Source: Dickeya dianthicola NCPPB 453
GTDB lineage: Bacteria; Pseudomonadota; Gammaproteobacteria; Enterobacterales; Enterobacteriaceae
DNA: 64,000 nucleotides
Direction: 5' to 3'
NCBI RefSeq assembly: GCF_000365305.1
Contig: NZ_CM001841.1
Coordinates: 2,947,120 to 3,011,119, forward strand
Position numbers and translations under genes: made by a program. This document shows, piece after piece, positions 10,538 to 20,900 of the stretch (within the stretch, counting starts at the first letter, position 1; each line of letters opens with the position of its first letter). The notes beneath the pieces were generated by a model. It saw only the letters and a list, made by a program, of their open reading frames with translations, made no database searches and was not told the DNA's origin.

Positions 10538-11842
10538 CTACCTTCCATTGAGTACTTCACGGTACTGCGCCAATAACTTGAGGAACTTCCACAGATCAAC
10601 TTCCCACTGATGCCGGAAAGATCCGATGTAATAGTTCTGCCCCAGGTCAGGATCCTGTTCTTTTTTCATCCGGCTGAAATCGTGCAGCCCTTTGGCCTGT
10701 AAGAAATAAGCTTTGAGATAGTCCACAACAAATAGACCATGAGAGCGGGCTGAAACACCGAGTCCGGTGGCAGAGTTGATGTAGCCGACAAATAACAGGT
10801 TATCGAAGTTTTTGGGGACAATATGTAAGAAGCAATCGGGAATACCCTGCTTCATTTCCAGATAGTTTTTATCCAGAAACGGAAAATGGCGGTTATATCC
10901 TGTCGCATAAATAAGGGTATCGACTTCAATTTGTGAACCGTCTTCAAAGGTCACCGTCTGGCCCTGAAAAGCGCTTACCTCTCCTTTTGGTTGGATATCG
11001 CCGTGACCAATAAAATATAAAAGTTGCGAGTTCATAATGGGATGGGAAGCATCCAACGGATAATCCGGCTTTTTCAAGCCGTAATCCGTACCGTCATACC
11101 CGGCAAGCTTAAAAACCTGCTGTATATAAGCCAGCGTTTCTTCGCGGGTGTTAAATTTATTGCCCAGCCCTTCCATCCATCTCGGTGTCGGCATGCCATT
11201 GATGAATTTAGGCTGATAGTAGTAACCACGGCGTGTACTGTGATAAACCGCCGAACAATGATGAACCGCATCAACCGCAATATCGCAGCCGGAATTGCCG
11301 GCGCCGATAATCAAAACCCGCTTACCCTTGATGCGCTCCGGTGTCCGGTAATCGATGGAATGCATGATGTCGCCGGAGAAGTGGCCGGGATAGGCAGGTT
11401 CAGGGTAACGGGCTTCCCGCTGCATACCGTTGCTGACCAGCACAAAAGAATAGAACTTTCGCTCCCCCGTCGATAATTCAACCTGCCAGCCATCCGCCTG
11501 CGGTTCGATACGGGTAACAGCAACATTGAAATGGGCCTTTTCATACACCCCAAACGTTTTCGCATAATCACAGACATACTGATGCATCAGTTTATGGCTG
11601 GGATAATGGGGGTAATCTTCCGGCATGGGAAAATCTGGATACTGGGTATTAACCTTCGGCGAGATCAGATGCAGTGACGGATAGGTGCGGCCGCAGCGGC
11701 TGTCGGCATTCCATACTCCGCCAAAGTCCGACTCGGCTTCATACAGATCGTAATCGATGCCGGCCTGGTTCAGCTCCTTACCGAGACTGACACCGTAAGG
11801 GCCGCCACCGATAATACAGACTCGTTTTCCTTGTACATTCAT
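10538..11842 (-). CDS. oocK: FMO/Baeyer-Villiger-type flavin monooxygenase of the PKS cluster
   Basis: A 434-residue flavoprotein monooxygenase. The N-terminus has the FAD Rossmann motif GGGPYG (residues 11-16) and the FGGVW segment; the middle has the FMO/BVMO fingerprint FSGDIMHSIDY (FxGxxxHxxxY/F), followed by the NADPH-binding GAGNSG motif near residue 177. FMO-type enzymes use NADPH, FAD and oxygen; those integrated in trans-AT PKS clusters can insert oxygen into the backbone beside a carrier-bound ketone to give an ester. OocK of the oocydin system is the described example and occupies this same position between PKS genes. The start has AAGGA about 8 nt upstream. The gene lies 63 nt after the large upstream PKS and 6 nt before the next PKS start, so it is in the operon. 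The function is a family-level inference; hydroxylation of a heteroatom is the alternative. Confidence 0.88.
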   Translation of the reverse strand: MNVQGKRVCIIGGGPYGVSLGKELNQAGIDYDLYEAESDFGGVWNADSRCGRTYPSLHLISPKVNTQYPDFPMPEDYPHYPSHKLMHQYVCDYAKTFGVYEKAHFNVAVTRIEPQADGWQVELSTGERKFYSFVLVSNGMQREARYPEPAYPGHFSGDIMHSIDYRTPERIKGKRVLIIGAGNSGCDIAVDAVHHCSAVYHSTRRGYYYQPKFINGMPTPRWMEGLGNKFNTREETLAYIQQVFKLAGYDGTDYGLKKPDYPLDASHPIMNSQLLYFIGHGDIQPKGEVSAFQGQTVTFEDGSQIEVDTLIYATGYNRHFPFLDKNYLEMKQGIPDCFLHIVPKNFDNLLFVGYINSATGLGVSARSHGLFVVDYLKAYFLQAKGLHDFSRMKKEQDPDLGQNYYIGSFRHQWEVDLWKFLKLLAQYREVLNGR

Positions 11843-11905
11843 TAATGAAATCCTTTTAACGTGCTGGCTATCCGTACTGTTTGTTCGTCAGTAACACCTT
11901 TTCGA

Positions 11906-14900
11906 TCACGCGTCAGACGGTTCAAGTCTGAGCAATGCTTCTTCTTTCACCATTTTTAAGTTCCGGAGCCATAGGCACAGCTCACCCGACTCGTCGTACA
12001 ACCTCAGGTCGTACCCCGGAAGATCGCCGGTGATAATCAAAGACTCTTGCGCTACAGGCGTTGGAGAGAGATAAACCGTCACTCGTTCTGTTATCGGCTT
12101 ACGGGCGATGATCGAATCCAGAGAGAACGGATACCACGGGCTGCGCCCTGTCGCCTGGGGATGACAATAATGGTTTAGTGCGCAGAGTAACTGCCAGCAG
12201 GTCGTCAGCAGGACCGGCCGAAAAGTCGGCGCATTCAACTGATGGGGCAGTTCGGCAAGGGAATTGAATGTCACCAGCAACTGCTTGCCATCAAAACCGA
12301 CTTTTTCGATCAAAGCCTGATTCTTCAGACTGTCTTCATCGAATATCTGTCTGATTTGATGGGTTATCTGATGGTTATGGGGCGCGTCCAACTGCGTTTC
12401 CAGCGCCCGGATATCCAGCGTGTCGCCCCCGCCGACGACCGCCGCGTTCAGGGCAATTTGCCCAAAATTATGCGTCACGGATTCACCCGCTTTCTCAGTC
12501 ACGCACTGGAAATAGAAACCATCGTCTTCCCGGGAGATATAAGTCTGAATATGACCATTGAGGGCATCCTGCATACGGGCTGGCTGCCCCCACAGGATAT
12601 AATTCAGTTCGACGGTATTTTCCTGAGTTGCAGTATTTTCCTGAGTTGCAGTATTTTCCTGAGTTGCAAGCTCCCAGGCATGTCGTGCCAACTCCAGTAA
12701 CAATAGTCCAGGGAGCTGGCCCTGCGCTGCAATCACGCCTGCCGCCATCATGTTCCCATAGGCGGAAAAATCCCCCGGAATGTTAAGTAACGCCTGAACC
12801 GGCTCTGCCTGTTGAAACACGCCGGCTGTCTCTTCGGCCCCTCCCCCCGTGCGGTGCGAAAACGCGGGGTGATCGGCAACGGAAGCAGAAACCGTTGAGT
12901 CCGGAGCGAGCGTGGTATCAGAAGGAAAAACCGCACCCTCTGACGCTTTTCGGAAACGTTCTGTAGGCGTGGTCGGCAGGTCGACCCAATAACGCTCACG
13001 AGCAAAAGGATACGTCGGCAGAGAAACCCGTTTTGGTCTGGATGATGGCGTCACACTGGAATAGAGAATTTCCCAGTCGATATTGATGCCTTTCACCCAT
13101 ATCTCCAGAAGTTTGCCAAATTTACCTTTACTGGCCCAGGCCTGAACCAGGTCATGCATATCTTCATCAACATCAAATACGGATAACGCATCGCGATGCG
13201 ATTTACTCTTTCCCTGATAGAGTAAATCGACCGTCTGCCGCTCACCGGCAAGAACGGCTGAAAGCTTACGTTGCAATTCATCAAGAGTGTGGGCAACCAA
13301 TCCCAAACGCTCATTCATCGCTTCACGTCCGGTTTGCAGGGTATAAGCCAGTGAGTGAAGGTAGGCTTGCGCCTGCCCGGCGCTGTTTGTATACCCAGCG
13401 CTATCTCCTTTCGCCTGTATCCGTTCAGCATATCCGCGCACATGAGCCAGCAGATTGGCGGTCATCTGTTTGAGCTGCGCATCATTTTTCGCCGACAACA
13501 AAATCAGTGCCGGATCGCGGGATACATATTCTCCCGCAGAGATTTCCCTGGCGGACGGTTGCATCGCAGAGGGATCCTCAGTCGGGAATTGCTCAATGAC
13601 TACGTGGGCATTGGTTCCGCTAAATCCGAAAGAACTCACGGCAGCCTGACGTCGCTGACCGGATTCTACCGTCCAGTCGCTGAGTTCCCGGTTGACATAA
13701 AAAGGCGTGCCGTCCAACGTAATGTGCTCATTGAGTTCCTGATGATGCAGCGTTGGCGGAAGCTGTTGGTTCTTCATGGCCAGCAACACTTTGAGCACCG
13801 AAGCGACCCCGGCGGCTCTCAGCGTGTGGCCGATGTTGCTCTTCACCGACCCCAGTGCGCAGTAGTTCTCTTTTCGGGTAAATTGAGCAAAGGTCTGTTT
13901 CAGACCGACGACTTCCACCGGATCCCCCAGTTTGGTTCCCGTCCCGTGCGTCTCTACATACTGGATTTGCTCAGGATCGATACCAAAACCGGTGTACACC
14001 GCCTGCTCCAGGCGAGACTGAGCATTGCCGTTCGGGGCCGTAATCCCATTACTTTTACCATCCTGATTCACTCCCCAGCCCTTAATCACGCCGTGAATAA
14101 CATCCTGATCCGCAATCGCATCTTCTAGGCGTTTTAACAGCACCACACCAACGCCTTCTCCGGGGACAAAGCCATTGGCTCGCTGATCAAAGGTAAAGCA
14201 GCGGCCGTCTTCCGACAGCATTCCGGCCTTGCTGGTCATAATGTGCATGCTTGGGCCGGCCAACACGGAGACTCCACCGGCCAAAGCCAGATCGCTATTT
14301 CCCAGCACCAGGCTGTCACAGGCAGAGGCAATCGCCACCAGAGATGACGAACAAGCCGTATCAATAGCCAGGCTCGGCCCCTGTAAATCCAGATGGTAGG
14401 CAATTCTTGCCGCTAAAATGGAAATCGCATTGCCCATAAAGGCTTGCGCATTGAGTTCCATTCCAAAGCGCGCGTCGTAGTCACCCGCTCCGCAACCGAC
14501 GAAAACGCCGCACCGACGACCAGATAAATCAGCAGGATTGTACCCGGCGTCTTCAATACACCCCCAGCACGCTTCAAGAAATACCCGCTGTTGCGGATCC
14601 ATCATCTCGGCTTCCCGGGGAGAAATATTAAAAAACAGCGGATCAAACTTATCGGCATCTTCCAGCACGCCCATCCATTTGGAATTGGTTTTGCCGGGTG
14701 TCTGACGATTACGATCGAAAAAGTCTTCAATTGCCCAGCGATCCGCCGGAATTTCTGAAATACAATCTTCCCCTTTGCTCAAATTTTCCCAGAACTGTTG
14801 CAAATTCTTCGCTTTCGGGAACTGACCAGACATACCTACGATAGCAATCGCCTGGCGCCCGGCAGGCGCCGGGCTTATAGCCGATTCGGTGTTTTCAGCG

Positions 14901-17900
14901 CGGGTAGCCGCCGCTGCCTGTGGCTCGGCACGTTCTTCCGTCAGGAGCGCCGGTTTGGCGCTTGGTATCGATGTCTGATGCCGACCGGCCATAAACTCGG
15001 CACCGGTGTCGGAAACCGTCGGCAGGGTCAATGTTGCTTCACTAAAAACGTCAGAATCAGGCAGCGGAGATTGACCGGGCTCGGAACAACGCTGAACCAG
15101 CACGGCGAACTCTTGTAAGGTCGGATAGCTGTATACCTCGGCAGCATTCAGGTCCAGCCCGTAATGCTGGTTGATCTTTCTGATCCAGGTGACGCCGGTA
15201 ATCGAATCCAGTCCCAAATCGACAAACGCAACATTGGGATCGATAGCCTGAGGTTTGATTTGCAGCTCTTGAGACAGTGTTTGGCTTAAAAATTCCAGAA
15301 TGCTTACTGGGAGGATATTCGCGCGTTTCCGCGAGTCAACCGCGTGTTCCCGAACATTACCGCCCCCAACGGTGACGTTGGATAACCCCACCGCCGCCGG
15401 TACAGCGCCGGAAGTCGTCTCTGCCCCTATTTCCCTGCGTGTTTCCCGGCGTTTATCCGTTGCAGTATTTAGCCCCGCTTCTTTGATCACCAACCCGGTG
15501 AATACTTTCAAACTGGGATAGCTGTAAACGTCGGCGGCATTGAGAGTCAGCCCGTATTCCGCGTTGATTTTTCTAATCCAGGTGACGCCGGTAATCGAGT
15601 CCAGACCGAGATCAACAAAGGGCTGTTCACTTTCAATTTGTTCGGTTCTGATTTGCAGCTCTTCTGCCAGCATCCGGCGTAACAGGGTATAAACCTGTTC
15701 AAACACAGCGTTACTGTCTTGTTCTTTCTGCACGGCACTTGTTGAACCCGGCGTTTTCACGCCCTGGACCTCAGAACTTTTTTGATGACTTGCCTGTTCC
15801 TGGTCACTGACTTGCGCCTGGCGGCTGGACATTCCCTGGTTAAAATGCTGTTGGATACGAGCCAGCACCTCCTGATTGCCGACAAAAGTATGCTCATGCA
15901 TCCGAAGTTCCAGCGCATAATTTGCTTCGACCTGGTTTCTGATGTGCTGCGAGCGCTGTGTTTTCCTGGCAACCAGCTCATCGCGGGACATTCGGGCCAG
16001 TGCATTGGCCGCCGCCAGAGCAAATGGCAGCACTTGAGCACGTTCAAGTACCGGGTTTTTGAGCCCGCGGGCCTGAAGTTCAAAACCTTTATATTCTTTG
16101 GCGGTAAACAGAACTTCTCTGGCAATATCCAGACCCAGACGGCAGGGAAGAATGAGGGTTGACCCAGCTCCCGGCGTGAATCCGTAGCGCATATAAGGAC
16201 TGTAATAGACGCTTTCCTGACTGAAAATCGCATCGTCACAAAACATGCCCACCGCCCAGCCGGGACCAATACCATGCCCTTGCATGGCGGCAATCACCGG
16301 AATATCGCACTCCAGCGGTAAGGCAAAGATCTTCTCATCGGTAAACTTCGCGTTTCCCTGCTGGATCGCCTGCAACGTTTCCATTGTACCGCCGCTGGCA
16401 AAATAGTGGTCATACCCGGTAAGTACCACCACTTTATAAGCCTGATTCTGGTGAATATGCGCAAAGATCTCTTCAAAGCCGGCAACAAAGGCTTTCGAGA
16501 ATTTATTGCGGCTTTCCCGCTCACACAACCGGACCAGCAGAACACCATTGTCATAGACTTCTACGTCGATAACCGGAGAATTGAGCACCACCTTGCGCGG
16601 CTTACCCAGAGGTAATCCCAGTTGACCGGCCTCAAATGCCTGTAACCCGTTTTCCGTCAGTAAAGCGGATTCATTAGATTCAGATATCGCACTCTTGAGA
16701 GCAAAAGCGACCGGCTGCGCGGTCAACGCAGCAGACTGACGGACAAGATTGGCCGCCAAATGTTGCTTCAATTGAATGAGCGCCTCTCTGGGCACACCCG
16801 CCAATTCCTGCGCCAGCTTCAGACTTTCCCCGGTAACCTCCGCCGAAGGGAAAACCGGCATCAGCAAGCCCAGTTCTTTCAGATGGCGCCCTTCGATTCC
16901 CTGCCCGGTCAGCAATACCTGAGCCGCAGAGGGCGTAAAACGCTCGCTAAGAAGATGGTACAACTGCTGCGATACCAGTTGTTCCCGGCTGACATACTGA
17001 TAGCGGCCCGTGGTACTCAAGACAGCAAAATCGCACAGGCAGACAAACAGCCACGCATAACCTTTGCAATCTCCCGGTACAGAAGCAATCACCGGAAACG
17101 GCAACGCCAGCACGGCGCGATACAGTGCTTTTTGCAAAAACAGTTCAGCATCATCTTCGAGAGCGGGAAGAAAACGGTGCTCATCACCGCTGAGCAGCAG
17201 AACGCGGATATCCGTCCGATTTTTTATTTCAGTGAATAGCCGATGAAGATCACTGAGCCGGGACATTCCCGGAGAATCCTCTGCCGGCAAGCCGCCATCA
17301 GCGCCATGAAGCCGAAGGCAAAATATTCCCTGGCCTTCATCCGTCAAACGAAAAGAAGAGTTCTCAGCGTTTAAGTTCGAAACCTGAAATGGCGCGGCCA
17401 CCTGAAATGTTTGCAGAGAAGTAAGCACCCGCTTGCCTTGCGCGCGTTCACCGATTTTTTGACTGTCAGCCACGTCCGATGCAGATAGCTCGGCACCTGC
17501 CGACATAACCGCGGGGGACCGTGTTGCCGGGCCATTCAGGGGATCCGGTGTCGAATAGTCATCGTCCTCAGGCAACCAGTACCGGTCTTGCTCAAAAGGA
17601 TAGAGCGGCAAGCCTGCCACACGTTGGCGTGCGGTCTGATACCATGCCGCCCAGTCGATTTGTCGGCCTTCGAGCCATTGTCCGGCCAGCCCCCGTAAAT
17701 CACGCCGCTGAATAGATGCATCAATGTCTGCCTGTTGCTGCCTGTTGTTGCCTTTGTTTTTCTCTCCTTGCGCAACCGTGCCGCTAAGATAACTTAGAGC
17801 AAACGTATTCCGGTTTAGATAATCGTCCAGCCCGGTAAGTATCTCAGCATCACTTTTTCCGGCGACAGCCAGACGATGGCCTAAAGATTCACGTCCCAGT

Positions 17901-20900
17901 TGTAACGTATAAGCCATGTCTTTTAACTCACCGGCGGTCAGATGCGGGCGCTGCTGGATATACGCTTTTAGCTGCCGGGCTAAGACATGCAATTGCGCTT
18001 CACTTTTGGCAGAAAGCAGTAATAGCGCGGGCTCAGGACCCAATTCCGGGGATAGGTTTGCTGAGGATAGGTTTGCTGAGGACAGGTTTGCTGGCGACAC
18101 GTCCGCCGGCAGGAACTCTTCCAGCACCATATGGACATTGGTCCCGCTAAAGCCGAAAGAGCTCACTGCTGCGATTCGTTTTCCCTGAGAATTCGGTTGC
18201 CAGTCCTGAACCTGGGTATTGACGACAAAAGGCGTGTCTTCAAAAGGAATCAGTGGATTCGGCTTTTCATAGTTCACACTGGGAGCCAGCTTACGATGCT
18301 TGAAAGACAGCAGAAGTTTGATCAGCGCACTAACCCCAGAAGCATGGACACAATGGCCGATGTTACTTTTTACCGATCCAATGGCACAAAACCCGGTACG
18401 CTGGGTCTGTCTGCGGAAGGCATCGGTCAAGCCGGTTATCTCGATGGGATCGCCTAACGTCGTTCCGGTGCCGTGAGCTTCAATATAGGTCAGCTCATCA
18501 GCACTGAGATTCAGCGCATCGTATACCTGGCAAATCAACTCGGTCTGCGAGCGACTGCTTGGCGCCGTAATCCCGTTCGTCTTACCATCCTGATTCATGG
18601 CCGACCCTTTGATCACACTGTAAATGTGGTCTTTATCGTCAATGGCATCCTGCAACCGCTTTAGGATCACGACGCCCACCGCTTCGCCCGGCACAAAACC
18701 ATCAGCCCGGTGATCAAACGGTTTACAACGCCCATCGGCCGACAACATCCCGGCTTTGGCACACAAAATGTGGAAGTTGGCAGTGGTATGGATTGAAACG
18801 CCACCGGCAATTGCCATATCGACAGCGCCGTTTCTCAAGCTTTCACAAGCCAAATGTACCGCAGCCAATGACGATGAAGAGGCGGTGTCGATCGCCATCG
18901 CCGGGCCTTTCATGTCCATAAAATAGGCAATCCGGGCAGCCAGAATCGAGGCGTCGTTCCCCATAAATGAAGAGGCATCGAGCGGGATATCATGCTGTCG
19001 CAGATTAGCCTGATAGTCTCCGGCATCGGCACCGGCATAAACGGCCCATTTTTTGTCTTTTATCTCACGGTTGGCATATCCAGCATCTTCCAGCGCGTGC
19101 CAACTTTCCTGTAAAAACAAACGTTGCTGAGGGTCCATTTGCTTGGCTTCTTTGCCGGAAATTCCAAAAAAAGAAGCATCAAACTTATCAATATCTTCAA
19201 TAAACCCGCCCCATCGGCCATAGGTCTTATTTGGCTTGGTACGGTCTTCATCAAAATAGGCGGCAATATTCCAGCGCGAGGCCGGGACTTCAGAAATACA
19301 GTTGCCACCGTCGAGTAGCAAGGACCAGAATGCATCAACATTCACCACGCCGGGGAAACGGGCGGACATTCCAATGACGGCAATATCGTCATCATCGATA
19401 TGCCGGGCCGTCTTGTTGGTATCATCCGTTTTTTGCAGGGTTTTTCTTGTCTGGTTGGCCTCGCTGCGTTGTGCCGCATTATCCTGAATATCGATGTCCC
19501 GCCGCTCCGACTGCATACGCGTCACGATAGCATTCCGATAATTTTCCATCAGATAGCAGCGTAAATCATTCACACAGCCATAATCGAAGAGCACGGTACT
19601 GGGGAGTTTTATCGCAAAAGCGCCGTTCAGTTTTACCACCAGATTAATTGCCGCAAAGGAATCAACGCCATACTCAGAAAATGCTTTAGCCTCGTCGATA
19701 TCGACCTTTTTCTTCAGGCATTCAAGCACGTTCTTCACGATCGTTGCGTTGATATAATTCAGGATGGCGTCTTCATCGATATTATCGGATTGCGACACAG
19801 TCTCTTGTTCGGTCTGCTGACGCTCAGCCTGTTCGTATTCCGGTTCCGACCGGAGAGTCGGTAATCGTCCACGCTGATCACCGATCTGTTGCATCAGGAG
19901 CGTATCTGTCGACGGTAACCTTTGCTGCGAAGCGGTCACAGACTCAGATTGTGCGTTTTCATTACTTGACACAATCGTCTGTGATGAGGGAGTAAAAACC
20001 AGTTCGGCTAACACCGTGGCGGGTATGGTATAAGTCCACACGTCGGAAGATTCTGATACAGACTGGATGGAGTCGATACTACGCAGGAAGTTTTCCGCCG
20101 GTTTGTTTTTATCACTGGCCACAAATCGGATTTCAACGCCCTCTTTCTTCCGTTCCAGCGCTTTCCGACCTAATACATTCAGCATCTGATATTCAACACC
20201 ACGCCCCAGCACGCGACAACTGAGCAATCCCCCATCAACGGATAACACATTTTCCCGTTCGGAGAAAAAGCACAAACCGCAAATACCATAATCACCGAAT
20301 CGATCAGCGACACTGATGCTCAGACACCCCTTATCTGGGCTTTGAATTCTGGCAAGAATATCGGCAACGGAGTATGGCGCTTTGACAAAGTTAAACTGAT
20401 TGGTGCGATGCGTCAGTTGGGACAGTCTCTCAGCCTGGTCTTGCGTCGCCGGCTGAATGGTAATTTCAAGCGCCAGTCCGCGAATGAACGCTTCCATGCT
20501 GAATGCACTCTGACGAAACGCTTCACGCTGAACCTGCTCCTGATACATATCGGTCCGTTTTGCGTCTTCATTCGTTTGGTGACGCACCTGATCAAAGGCC
20601 CAGACATGAGCAAGAAATCCCGGAATATCATCACTATGTTCAGGCAATCGCAAACTTAATACCTGTGGGCAGCCAGCGGAGACTTCAGCGCATTCAATCG
20701 GGCTATCGTCAACAAAAATAAAGCTATCCAAGCCCAGGTTTAGAGTTTTTGCCAGACGTTGAAGATTATCGGACTTGGCATTCCAGTTGATTTTTGTGTC
20801 AACGAAATCACTCCATTGCAAAATCATGTCGTCACGATGGTCAAATACCCGCTTAACATCCTCATGATTATTCTTGCTCACCAGACATAAAAGCATGCCC

